Source: Xestospongia muta
Taxonomy: Eukaryota; Porifera; Demospongiae; Haplosclerida; Petrosiidae
Assembly (NCBI GenBank): GCA_963693285.1
Contig: OY848919.1
Location: 9,729,461-9,793,460 of the forward strand
Length of the DNA: 64,000 bases
Direction of reading: 5' to 3'
The notes below the pieces were generated by a model. That model was not told the DNA's origin. It was given only the letters and a program-made list of their open reading frames with translations, and made no database searches. The first letter of the stretch is position 1. Every line of letters begins with the position of its first letter. Positions 37,634-51,586 of the stretch are shown here, one piece after another. Both the position numbers and the translations under genes were made by a program.

Positions 37634-40600
37634 TCAGCGGATTTTTTTCCAGTCAACAAACACTATTGCAATAAGTACTATGATTACACTGATGGTCACA
37701 ATGATATTGTTTGTCCATGGACTTTCAGGTCCTGTTAAAGAAAATAAAATTATATTTTGAAACTGTTTTAATTTGTAATTTTTAGATGGTAGTAAATATA
37801 TAGTTATTATGAAATTTTGCTTATCTTACTTCCTTGTCCTCTCAAAAATTTAATTCAAAAAACCCAATGTCTATTTTAGAATTACACATTGTAACAGTCA
37901 TTTGCATGTAAGTGACATGCATGTTATTTGACATTAATAAACAAGAACAAAGCTAATTCTTCAGCATTATAGGCATCTTTAGCATAAAATGAAATGGATG
38001 CGGTATAATTCCAAAATGTTCATTTATGTTTCATAAGAGTTTCTTCTTGTTACTGGAAAGTATTAGCCTTTTGCATTTATTACACACACTATTCTTTTGA
38101 TTAATGCTTATTTTTAATAATGGCTACTGAATTCAAGCATATCTTCAATGGGAGCAAAATGGACATTTTTCACAGGGATAGAGTTTCAAAGATTTATGCC
38201 CTTCATCACCAATGTTACTAGCAGAAATACTATTGCTTTCTGCTAATTATAAAAAATAATTTAACATTATACAAGTACATAACTAAGCCCAATACCTTTA
38301 ACATCTCCATTAGCAGGCGTTTGAGGATTAATCACAATGGTTTCAATTACTTGTGTAGGTTCAGGTCCTGTTAAAGAAAATAAATAATATTTTGAAACTT
38401 TTTTAATTTGTGATTTTTAGATGGTAGTAAATATATAGTTATTATGAAATTTTGCTTATTTCACTTTCTCATCCTCTCAAAAATTTAATTCAAAAGACCC
38501 AGTGTCTATTTTATAATTACACATTGTAACAGTCATTTGCATGTAAGTGACATGCATGTTATTTGACATTAATAAACAAGGACAAAGCTAATTCTTTAGC
38601 ATTATAGGCATCTTTAGCATAAAATGAAATGGATGCGGTATAATTCCAAAATGTTCATTTATGTTTCATAAGAGTTTCTTCTTGTTACTGGAAAGTATTA
38701 GCCTTTCACATTTATTACACAAACTATTCTTTTGATTAATGCTTATTTTAATAATGCTGAATTGAAGCATATCTTCATTGGGACCAAAATGGACATTTTC
38801 AACAGGGATACACTGAAAATACCATTTTGTCATTTTTACTGAGGTCTTCGTTACCATAGTTTCATCAATATGATGTAAACCCATTCTAAGTTGCTACAAG
38901 GACAAAGCCAGTATAACAAAGTATGCATAAAGTCATTTACTTGCATCTACAACCACATTGCTTTTACACCCACTTTGCTATAGTAATTGATCATGGCTTC
39001 ATTTGAAGCTATAAGATACTATTTCAACTGAACTAAGCCAGTTAGTTAAGTTGAAATAGTATATGTGTCTTCCTCATGGTTTCAGTTGTTGGACATAAAC
39101 TACAAAGAGTACTTTTTGACTTCTAGTTGGCTTTGTACGTATTGGGTTAGACCAGATTTGGCTTTGTGGTAAATCAATATTGACCTTACATCATATTGAT
39201 GAGATTATGGTAACGAAGACAATGGTTGAAATGATAAAATGCTATTTTAAGTGTAGGTTTCAAAGTTTTTTGCTCATCATCACCAATGTTACTGGCAGAA
39301 ATACCATTGTTTTGTGCTAATTATACTAAATAATTTAACATTATACAAGTATATAAGTAAGCCCAATACCTTCAACATCTTCTGAAACAAGCATTTGAGG
39401 AGTAGGAAATGTGGAAAATGTACAATGTTCTATATAAACAAAAGTAAGGTATCATCATATCATAACAGTTATATTTACTTGACTGATCTCCACAATACAG
39501 GGCTTGTATGTTAGGTCTATTAAGAAACTCTTTTATGTCATTTCCTACTGTTATACTTTTAAGTGGGGGATCTGTAATGACAGCTAGAATGTGTTCCCAG
39601 GATACCGCACTACATCTCATATCAATCCACACCTGCAGTATCTCCATTAACTTCTGAGTATTATTGTATGTCATATTGTACTCTGCATCTTTAATCTTGC
39701 CATTAGGTACGTCTAGTTGTGAGGCAACTACATTCCATTGGTATTTAACAGGATTAAGCAGCGACAAAAGATGACTTCTCTTTGGCTCCTTTTCTGTAAA
39801 AAGTTACAAAATTTTATTTTAAAAATAAAATCTAGCATAATTATACTGTGAGAAATTCGTGAAGTATTTCATTAGCTTATCATATATCATAAGAAATGCG
39901 ATTAATTTTGACTTTTAATGAAAGCATGCTTTTGGATTATTTAACATGATAACTATTGCATATAAATTAGAAGATGATACCTAATATTGACATGTTTGTG
40001 ACTTCAATTACAATGTCAGCAGTGAATGAAGATGTAGACGGTTGTGACACTATAATTAGATAGTAATGTTACAATTTTGAGAGTACAGGTTCATATATAC
40101 TAAATTTGTACTTATTTTTGTAATTTTAAGTTTGATTGTTTTACCTTTTTCATCAAATAATTCATAATAAGGTATTGTTATACTTCCTCCATGTTTCATT
40201 CCCTCAAATGTTAAAACTAGATCTTTCATTTCATGCTCTTCTCTTAGCCTGACTTCATAATGAAGGTACAATAGAGCTGAGTCTGGTTGACTTTGATCTA
40301 CATCATCCTTGCATACCTAAGATACAAATTATATAATGAAAGCTGAAATACAAATATTGAAGTGGACAAAAAGATTTTTACCTGGTTTGGTTCAAGGATT
40401 GACTTTATAACATAAAATTCACTAGTGCTTGCTAGTAGTGAAACAATATCAGCATCAGGATTGAAGTAGAAAGAAATAGGGTCTCTCCTCATCCATCCTT
40501 GAAAACTTTCATCATTATTTACCCTCTATAAATTTAGAAAGAAATAAAAATTATCTGTTTTATAAAATGACGTAAATATACAATTGTCACTTATTTGACA

Positions 40601-43600
40601 TAAAATCAATATAAAATTTACAATTGTATGCTAAACTTCTTACCGCTTGAAATGGCCCCAAACTTTTAGTGATAACAATTTTTATTTGCCAACAAGATTT
40701 CATGACACTCTTGTAACATAGTATCATTGTATATCTGCAGGTTGGTTGAAAAAAATCAGATATTGTGCTGAGACGCCAAGCAATGCCAAATTTAGAGAAA
40801 TGAGAAACCTTGATAAGACCAGAGTTGTCTTTGATACCAAAATGTTGCTCATCATCTGAAATCTTAAAACGATTTGGTTGAGACCCATCGCTAGTAATAA
40901 AAACTAGCCTTTCACTGTCATTTTGGGACATGACATCAACGTTATGTTGAAGATGAAGTTCAACTGGTTTTTTAAAGATTCCTGAACTTTGGACTTCATA
41001 GACACAGCTAACAAGTTTAACACCTTGAGGAAGTTCAATGTCAGAAGTGTTTGAGCGATCAATTTGAACTGTGGTGTCAATGTTCTCATTATCTTCCACT
41101 GCAAATGGTGGAATGACTAGTTTGACTCCATAGTCTGGCTTCTCAAAGACTTGCTCTTCATTAAAACAGTCAATGTTCCACCTAAAGAGTTCCCTTTTGT
41201 CTAAAGTAATGTAAAAGGAGAAAAAAAATTGATGCTTCGCTGTTTGTTAATTATCACAGTAGTTGATTACAATTATTTTGACAATTAAGTAATATATGCC
41301 ATGAACTTTGTCAGCTAACTCTCTTCACACCTAATTGTTATAGAGAACACCAAACGTTTAATTCACTTAATTAGTTAATGCCACATAACCACAAAAATTG
41401 AATGTGAATTTTTTCCTGCAATACCATTTTTTAAGATTTTGGATGAATGTAACAGCGTGTACGAGGCAATTATTATTAGAAAATGTTACATGTAATATAT
41501 TAAGGCATAGTTACCTCTAACTACCATCAATGTACTGTAATGATTGAAATTAACTGTCAATTAGTGAAATCAGTTTTGAGGATATTGTAGACAAAGATAT
41601 TTTATGTATAATTGCTAAACAATATCAAGACATAATTGATTCTGCTACATGATTTTTACCAATGAAATCCAGTTATATACAAGGACTTAACATTCTGTTG
41701 TAAAGACCTATGCCTTATCATTTATATCTGTAACACTAAAAGCAATGACTTCTCAACACATTTCAATAGGTTTTCAAAACCACATATTTGATTTAAACTG
41801 CTATTATTTCATGTGTACCAATCTAATTACATATTATATTTAATATAAGCAATGTTGCAGACTTTTCATTTGCTATTAACACAAAAAAGCTTATTGACGA
41901 ACTAAAACATCTGCATCATAATTATGATTGTACTTTAGACAAGATCAGAGAGAGTATAGCTATTAAATGGATAGCTATTACAAAGATGAACTGATATCAT
42001 AGAATTACTGTTAGATACCACAATCATATTTGTATTGTGTACTGACAATAAATAAACAGACTCTAGTAATGACTATTTGAGTAAAAAACAAAAATATATA
42101 ATACATTGTCACATCAATTAACTGTTAATATACATACTACAGTTCCAAGTCTTCATATCTATCAGATATCATATGACATCTAATTGTCACTGCTATCTTA
42201 CTCATAAGGAGTGCAATTCTGTATAAAATAATCAAGGAACAAATTTGACTTGTGGTAGCTTACATGGTAACTTTTTGTTAACTAATTGTAGTTAGATATA
42301 ATTCTAATTCCAAATAACCACATTCTAATATCAGTCAAACTAAGGGCTGAAAATGACATAAGATAACATAATGTACACTTGTGGTTTGTAATACTATGTA
42401 GTAGTTTAATAAAATGAATTCTAACAAAGGACCATCATCATTGCTATCTTGCACATAATCTACAAGAATACTTTGTTCGTTATCAAGGTTCAATGACCTT
42501 GTTATATCAATACTATACATATGCTGTTAATATATGTACAATCAAATATGATAATATAACAATAAATTAAAGAAGATGTTATTACAACTATGTACAAATA
42601 TAGTTATGATCTATTTAATTATAGCTGAATTGAGGAGGCAGTAGTTTCATAGATACTCCTGATTATATACTAGTATCACTTACACTCTATGTACATTTCT
42701 ATTGTGGTGAAGTACATTACCTTTTTTGGCTTCTTCAATCAAATGTAATATAGTAGCTCTGTTGTAGTTAAAAGGTTGAACTTTGTCTGCAGCTGTTTCA
42801 CCTTTATTGTTCTTAATGGTAGTATCAGCTCCATGAGATACTAGTAGTTTTATGCATTCCATTCTACCCTCAGCGCATGCACCATGTAATGGTGTGTTAC
42901 CATCCTGTATAATGAAATAATATCATATATTGTAAACATTGATTGAAAGGTAGTTAACTATGTATATATTGATTTATTATAGTAAATACAATAATGTTGG
43001 TGTTTATTAATAAGTTATTTATTAATTTATATAATAATCATACATAAAACAGTCATGTATAATAATGGCAACATGTTTTATAATGAAGATACTTACATTG
43101 TTAATGGCATCCAGTGATGCACCAGACTTTATTAGCACATCAGCTACATTATTGTGGCCACAGCGAGCAGCAAAGTGAAGGGGAGTATCATTGTGCTACA
43201 TAAAGTAGATGTCAGTATTTATGATCAATTCACTTAATAAGATATAGCTACAACTAATGGTACATTATAAATGGTAGATAAGATAATGTTTTAAAACTAT
43301 TCTGTAGAGAAAGGTTGATAATTTATGTGATGTCAGCAGTAGTATTCATGATAACTAGCTATGATATGTTTGAAAATTAAGATGTTTGTTATATTATGTC
43401 GCACATCTTTCACCTATAGATTTACAATACAGTCTCATAATACAATACATGACAGTAAGTGATTTGCAAAGTACATGCTACATAAAATTTAGATTATCAA
43501 CAAGTTATAACTAGTATAATACAATAGCTGTATAATAGATAAACTTGATAGGAATTAATTATACACAATATCAGGTGTTAAATTAAAAGGAAGACTAATT

Positions 43601-46600
43601 ATTATCAATATATATCAGGTTAACCTACACTATCCATGAGTATTGACATCATTTTGGTACATTCATTCTATTGTTAAATTTGTTTTACTACACATAACAC
43701 TATATAAGCAAAAAAAGGTTAATTTGCAATAAAACTGACAAGTGAATGTTAAAATATAGTCAAGTAGAATATATACCATAATATGTGACCCAATATGAGA
43801 AAATCAGTCATTTTGCGAATTTGGTACATTTTCAGTATACGCAAAAACATAATAAAATAAAAATTTTATGGAAATGAAATTATAATATTTATGATATGCA
43901 TATGACTAAATGAAGAGGTAAAAGGTAAAGAAAGATCTATCCATAACATTTTGAGATATTGTTAGTTTGTTTTCTTTTTCAACATAATGGTTTTAATTTA
44001 TCTAATTAATATTGTTACTATTATGAAAAACATAAATAAATTACAATGTTCAAAATGATTGTCAAACCATGTGATACTACACTGTGAGTAAATAGTGCAT
44101 TGAGTCTTAATAAACAAAATACAATATAACAAGAAATGTCTATCATTGTTAACAGTTAAGATTAAAGGTAAGGGTGTGGTTACATCTTAACTATATGTGT
44201 TAGGAACAGTCACAAATGTCATCATTGGATATATATCATTATTACAGTGAATGGTTCAGTCCACAATGTCAACTCCATAATACCCATTACCATAATGTAA
44301 ACTGTCATATCCTGTAACCAGTATCAGTATCCTATGAAGATATTTTGATTGTTGTCCAGTAATATTGAGATAATTTGAGTATAGCTAAAACTAATGTGAT
44401 GTCAGTGGAACACATGAATAGGTAATAGATACTCTCATGGTGTATTAATATAAGAAGTTCTACATAAAGCCCTCCAGTAGATTTGTACATAACAGTTACT
44501 CTAGTAATACAGAAAATCTGTACAATTAAATGATATTGTGATTAAATTCATATTTTGAATCAAAATAACAGATTAATTCATGATTGAATCAATCAAAGAT
44601 AGCTCCTTAATAGATCAAGAAAATAGCAGAGGAGTTATTGGAAAAATTTCATTTGTCAGTCATTTTTAAGTAGGTTTATTTATTATTCACAGAATGTATT
44701 TGTTGATATAAAGTATCAGTAATTATTAAGGAAAATATGACGTACCAGTGGTTTGTAATGAAAGCTGTATTTCATGATTAGGGAAGTAAGAAAACTCTAT
44801 TAACAACATGTATTAGCTAGACCTATGACTTAGTGACTCTTATAATTAGCTTTGTCTAATGACAACAATGAAGATAATAAAGCATACATTACAAACCACT
44901 GGTATGTCATACTTATAGACTGAGTGTAAAAACATTCCTTGTATTGGAAACTATAACTAGACAGAGAAACTTTGTTACATTTTTTCCTTGTTTAATTGTA
45001 CAGATTGTTAGTGTCACTAGAGGAATTGTTATATAACATTCCATGATTGCTTTGCATTATACAACAGGATTAATATAAAACACTAACCTGATCTAATGCA
45101 TGTATATTGGACCCATTTTTAATTAGTATTTCTGCTATTTCAGCATTAGATGCCCTGTGTAATGCTGTTGACCCATACTGAAAAAGAAGAAATATAAACT
45201 AAATATTAGGTAATTAACAGTATACTATACATTGTACATAAACAAGTACTATCATAACATGTGGTTAATATCAGTAGAGGTTAATGTTGTTTATTCTCTC
45301 TCTTATGACTATTATTAGTAGCTCATGTCATGTTATGTCAATGTAGTACATTCAACAAACACTATATTATGAGCAACAACACTAACCTGTTTAGGAATAA
45401 CTACTAATACATGTGTAAATGTAAGGTAAAAATAAGTATGAATTAATGATGATATAACATCATACAATTATACAAAGGTTGATATTAATTAGCTATATAT
45501 GAGTTATAAATGGCATAATATAACATACAAGTATACTATGTACAAGTACATCATATGTTCTTTTCTTAAACAATCTGGAAAGGTAAGTAGCTGTCATGTG
45601 GACGTCCAACAACTTGAATAGACATCTATTACAATCAGAAACATTTTCACCAATAAAAAGGACCTCTTCTCAATATGGATGCAGGACCAGAGCTGTTAAG
45701 GCTACTTCCAAGAGTGTAGAGGTACAATGAAAGGATAGTTTATGCAACTAACAATTCTGACATTGTTTAACCATTTCTCACAATCTGAGTGTATGCTTTT
45801 CCACAAAATATAATTACAGGGTTAATTTTGGACAAACATTATGTGCATCATGTATTTCATTAATAAGAGATTATATGAAAATATGAAACTTAAAGAAAAT
45901 ATCAAACTCATTCATTAGGAAATTATGAGTGTCAGTAAAAACATTGATACAAAACATATAAGCTTAACTTTGGACATACCAGATTGTGTATGTTGTAACT
46001 CTAATATGAGGGAATTATGAAATCTGAAACTTAAAGAAAATATCAAACTCACTCATGAGGCAATTATGAGTATTAGAAGAAACAATGATACAAAATTATA
46101 AGCTTAACTTTGGACATACCAGGATGTGTATGACGTAACTGATTAATTAGGGAATTATGAAACACATAGGAGAGAATGTACACCTGAGAGAGGCAAACCA
46201 CAAGAAACATGGGATATGATTTAATATCACTAAGGGTGACAGGCAAGGTTTCAAACTGGTCTAATGATATTATGTCACCTTGTAAAGTTACGTTTAACAG
46301 ACCATGCATGGACAATACATCATTGAAATCATGAAGAGGTTATATTGGGAACTACATTGGTTTCACTTAATAGAAAAATGAGTTTTTGATCTGTGAACAA
46401 TGTCAATGGTCAGTCATAGAGATTTTAATAGAATCATTTAACTCCAAAGACAATCCGTATTCTTTGTCTAACTGAATATTTTCAGTTGGAGCAAGGGTGC
46501 AAAATGCGAAACAAATCAGTTTTTTTAAACTGTCATAATAAAAATGAGAGAGAACTACCCCTAGACCATTGGAAGAAGCATCATATGAGAGAACAATTGT

Positions 46601-49160
46601 TCCTTGCTTCAATATTAGCTATAGAGGCAAGTAATTCATTAGTTTTGTAAAATGGTTTAGCTTTCTAAGATTCCTACTGCCATGGATGATTTTCTATAAC
46701 AGAAGACAGAGTTAATTGGATGATAATTTGGGAGAAACTTGAGTAATAACTGAGGAGTCAAAAAAAGAATTCAGTTCCTTGGGGTGGGACCATACATAAT
46801 GGCTCATACATTCTCTGGGATAGGGAGGAGCCTTTTTCATCAATTAAATATCCAAAGTATCCTACTTGAGGAGATGTTTAAAACTGTTGTCTCTTCTTCA
46901 GACTCCATAGCTTGAGCTATAGAGCTATATCCAGTGCTCTTTGTAAGATTAATCAATAGAAGTTGCATTCAGATATGCTTTATTTCATAAAACGCAACAG
47001 TCTTCTTAATATCAAGTGTTTCAACAAAGTTACAATTCCATAAGCTACCTTAGTGCTGTGACTTGTAAAAATTTAACCCAGAAATTTACTCCTTGTCAAC
47101 GACTCTCCTTGACAAAACTTACTAAACTTGAATTTATTAAATTACAATTAACAGCTTTGGGTGATACTTATATTCAAGTAATGATGTCTTTGTAAGAAGA
47201 GGCACAGGATAGTTGGGAGCTGCCAAGTTATGGACGACCTTATACATGTTGCATCATAGAAACTAAGGAAAATGAACTTTTTTACTTAATTTTGAACATC
47301 ATTAGCAGAAATATAAAATGCAGTCTTTCCATATATGAACTACAATCATCTTGCAAAGGATTGAAGGTAGAAATCCTCCCAAATGTGGTCATAGTAATGA
47401 CTTTGACTCGTCACCAATGAAGTATTGTGAAAAGGATCAAATAAACATAGAGAGAACAACAATTGTTCTTCCAAATCATATCAATATAATCAAAGACCAT
47501 TGAAAAAATGACTAAAGAGCTTATATACTAAAGTATATACATGAACTGATACCATAGTAACAATGAACAGTAACAAGGACAGACTAATTAATATAAACAA
47601 AGAAGACAAACCGCAAAGAAAGCAGACTAGGAGCCAATCATCCAATATGATACATGTACAGAATTATTGTACAAGTCACATGACATAATACATCATATAA
47701 AATATCTTATTTGCTCGTAGAGATGTAATAATGTCACTAAATATTAGAATACTATTCAAAAATATAAACATTATTACATGACATATTACATGACATATTA
47801 CATTTATACAGTTCACGTGTACACACGTACATGTACAATGTATACATATATATACATTACAACAGTATTGTTACTATATATGAACACTCACCATATCAGT
47901 GGAATTTGGATCAGCTTGATTTTCTAACAGGAACTCTACAACCTTAGTGAATCTATTTACAGATGCCACAATTAGTGGTGTAAACTGGTACTATGTAAGA
48001 AGAGTAGATGACAATGTTTATTATTAAGAAATGATACTTTAAATAAAGGAAATATTGTCACAGCATATTTTGTTAGTAAAATTCACTGTTGTATTATATA
48101 AATTAATTATTTTGTTCCAATTTTAATTATTGGTTGTCTAGGCAAAATAACATTAATTATATCATTTATCAACTAACACCACTCTAGCTAAAAAAACTTC
48201 TATCATTATTGAGTGTACAATCATGAACCATAGATTTGAAAGCTTCTATGTTACAAAAGCTTGATGTAAAAAATTAATATGTTGAAAATTTCCCCACACA
48301 ATTGGCATGTACAAAACCTATTAAGCAATTGTCTGTGACTGTATGGAGGATAATAGAGAACCCATGGATCTGACAGTCCATTTGTAGGTTTTATATATCT
48401 AAAAGAGTCATCTCACTATCTACACTTTCAACACCATGATGTAATATGTGTATCACATGCTCTTAAAGTAAATACTTCAATGTGTAGTTATCTAAATATG
48501 TTCATTTTTCATACATCGTCCAATGGTCAAACTTTTTTTACAATGAAACTCTTCTAATCTACAGTAGTTAGTCCATAGATACATTAACATTAAATATTTT
48601 GCTAGTAATTATAAAATATACAATATACTGGTTTAACCTTTGAATATAACAGGTCACTCTTGTTACTAAAATTACAAACTTAATCTCATTCATTGTCTTA
48701 ATTTTCTTAATCAAATTCTTAGTAGGTCATGAATATTGTTATCATATAAAGTGTGAACAAGCGATAGATTTGTTGATGTGGTAATCCACAGCTGAATGCA
48801 GCACCAAAAATCGGTAGTTTTGGAAGGAGATCATATAGATAACTACATACAATTAATTACATACCCCATAAGGTGGATGATAGTTTATGTCTGCACCTTC
48901 CTGGATAGCTGATTGCACACTTTTGAGATCTCCATTTGTAGCTGCCCTATACAGTTTTTCATTCTATTATAAAAACAAAAATGTATCATGTAGTGTAGTA
49001 TAGTGAGTGTAGAGATTTCCCTTATAAATAAAACTCTATCTTTTAGAAATATATTCTGTCTATACAATAACATTGATATGTGAGTTTAGTTAGTATCACA
49101 GTGATATATAGAGATAATGACATAGTAATAGAAAAATTATAGACTTACATTCTGAGACAT
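37634..49160 (-). CDS. Gene C: Ank-ZU5-UPA-like-Death protein with short linker and C-terminal TM helix
   Basis: Exons in transcript order: 49149-49160, 48865-48963, 47892-47990, 45088-45177, 43097-43195, 42721-42904, 40644-41200 (ZU5), 40382-40525, 40145-40316, 39479-39793 (Death), 39370-39429, 38296-38367 (single linker repeat) and 37634-37731 (TM, TGA). Exon lengths and phases equal those of gene B except for the linker and the last exon, giving about 666 residues. The ZU5 exon keeps KVSHFSKFGIAW, and the Death exon has YQWNVVASQLDVPNGKIKDA and VSWEHILAVI. The final helix is NNIIVTISVIIVLIAIVFV, ending DWKKIR. The linker repeat reads ETIVINPQTPANGDVK. No coding break was found, so the gene appears functional. 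Linker length is the main structural difference from B. Confidence 0.85.
38815..39195. other. Insertion in a linker-region intron of gene C, with hairpin
   Basis: About 380 bp with no counterpart in gene B interrupts intron sequence between a partial alternative-exon relic and the common ATATTGATGAGATTATGGTAA. It contains perfect 14-bp inverted arms ATACTATTTCAACT (39016-39029) and AGTTGAAATAGTAT (39049-39062) around a 19-nt loop. It is repeated exactly in gene D (58469-58849). Confidence 0.6.
40794..40802 (-). other. HFS tripeptide in the ZU5 domain of gene C
   Basis: Same HFS context (SHFSKFG) as in gene B; candidate autoproteolysis site by analogy with PIDD-type ZU5 domains. Confidence 0.5.
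45810..46940 (-). mobile_element. Ty3/gypsy-like remnant in gene C intron (best-preserved copy)
   Basis: The longest uninterrupted RNase H-like piece is at 46403-46612: GTIVLSYDASSNGLGVVLSH, then KLICFAFCTLAPTENIQLDK. This follows the Ty3/gypsy order. Further left are two H-P-G integrase-like repeats (THPGMSKVKL at about 46100). Still no complete frame; inactive. Confidence 0.65.
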
Positions 49161-49520
49161 CTTGAAAAGTATAGGTCCTTAGCTAGTCACTGTTCCTATG
49201 TCAGGTGTCTATAGATATGACGTAGTTAGATAGTATTACTACTACATTGGAATGAGGAAACTTTACTAACTAAATCAACTGTTATCTAATTATAGTAACA
49301 TATAGTATACTGTCTGTCTACTAACTACTACTATATGTAATAGATATACACTCACACTATGTAGTAGAATACAATATAGAGTGTGATCTACTCACCTGTT
49401 TTTTAGGTTTTCACGTTGTTATGTGGTTGTTTATGGCAACTCTGTGGTACACCTAACGATTTAATGAACTAATATAAGTTAGGGAAGTGTCACGTACACT
49501 AAAACTAGACGTTAGAAAAT
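49161..49520 (-). promoter_or_regulatory. 5' UTR exon, UTR intron and promoter region of gene C
   Basis: Exon 1 extends to 49208 (CTATAG acceptor); an upstream non-coding exon begins at 49396 with GTGAGT. The upstream block is nearly identical to that of gene B, so B and C probably share their regulation. Confidence 0.5.
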
Positions 49521-51586
49521 AGAGAGAAGAAAGAAAAGTGTTTAGATAAACTATCTTGTGTTGTTCAAAAATGTTGTGAAACTAATATAATCACAGTTAC
49601 GTTCCTAAGATGAGAATTTAGGGTCTAGAGATTAGTTAGTCTTGTACTGTTGCCCACTTTGTTTAGAATGAAAGTGGTCTAAAGATAGCAACTCCAAACA
49701 AGACATTAGTATTAATTTCATATTAAAAAGCAATGTATCAATGTTCATAGTAGCTACCTAAGTACAGTGAACTCAGTATCATAAACAACTACGCAATTAT
49801 TTATGACTGATATTGTTGACATAATAAATCCTGTTTCAGTTTAATACCACATTGGTGTTTCCAACTGGTTAGTGAGGTCTGTTACTTGATAACTATAAAA
49901 GTAATGTAATTAGTCATTATTGTGTCACAACATTGTGTTCTTTTATTAGGTTTTTTGGAAAAAGAGATTGTATTAGAAATTATTCTCATTCAATTAAAAT
50001 TAATCTGACAGTATTATATGTAAACAACAATCATGTATTTGTCATTACTTCTAGTAATATGTCAATAACTCTATTTAACTAGATCTCCATAAATGAAAGT
50101 CATCTCATTATTCTATTATCATATACTTCTACAGTATAGTATCAGTATCATTTATTATGAAGGACACATGTATCAATGTGACACATAATTCTTTCATGTA
50201 TATTCTTAGAAAAATCAAATTAACCTTTAACAGGACATTAGTACTAGACATAATCATGTACATTGAACTGATAATAATGGTGTTGTAATAGCTGTAACAC
50301 AATTATATAATATATCTATCATTCTATAGTTATACTTAAGTGATAAAGAGATCTTTTAAAAAGAATCAATTTTTGTCATTTGATACAAATTGAAAGAATG
50401 AAAGATAAACTAAGGAAGAGTGCTTGAGAAGACATCACCAGATACCCATTGAAGATTTTGATGTATCTTGTGGACAATGCTGTCAATCCATCAGAAAATG
50501 GGACAGTTGTTGCTCAATATCTTCACATTTAGACATTTGGCAATAGACATTCTGTGACACATTAAAGTTTTGGATTATTAATAAGGAATGCATTTTAGTG
50601 TTTATAATTACAAACACTGAAAACTCCCTCTAGACTGTACAGTAGTTAACACTATAGTACTCTATCATACTAACAGTACATGATTACATATACTAATATA
50701 CTATAATATACAACTAGTGCATATATTGGAAAATTAAATTAGAACTATACACACCAGTACTGGTTTCCTCATAACAGTCCTAATTAGGAGGACTATCAAT
50801 GGCTTCTTTTTATAAATATTTGAGTTTGTAGAAATATAAATATATTGTTTAGTCAGTGGAAATACAACTGATCTAGTCACAGAATGTAAATAAAGTCAAG
50901 AAACACTGAGGAAACACTTATTATAGAATAAATATTATCTTATATTTTAATCTATTGTGTGGACTGAGTCATTCGCACACATTCAGGTTGATTTTGTACT
51001 GATAATAATCATTTTTACAACAAAAACATCATTAAACTGCTAAGAGCACAAACAGACACATACATGGTAACTAAAGGCACAAAGAACAAGGAGTAGCTTT
51101 AAGAAAATTCTTCTATGTTCCATAATATGAAAGATGATTTTATCATCTCAGATAGGCTAAATTTAGCTATGACTATAAATAAAGAAACTGTGGACATTAT
51201 TATGAATATATAGATATCCATACTGACAATATTATATGTATTTTTATAATATAATTTATTCTCTGGATGATTAATTGTACACTAACAATACATGTATTAT
51301 TGAATTGTTCAACAATAACTTATCTATGTATAGTGTATATACCTAGATAAGAATCTAGGTATAGTGTATACACCTAGATGAATTATTGTAGTGACTTCTA
51401 GCATTCATACTTGACATATGTTAACAATCTAGTTCATTATGTATCGTGTATTTGCCAGATAGCAAAAATTATTGCCCTATATTGGTCCAATATAATACTG
51501 ACCAATCAAGCTTTGGAGGTGTGGTTTGTTTTGAGTACATAGCTGCATGTTAGAATTCAAATTATGTGTGCTGTGGTAGCCTTGAA
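49521..51586. other. Intergenic spacer upstream of gene C, non-coding
   Basis: Aligns with the other two spacers; no gene seen. 50870-51470 differs from both other spacers, which match each other there. Confidence 0.6.
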
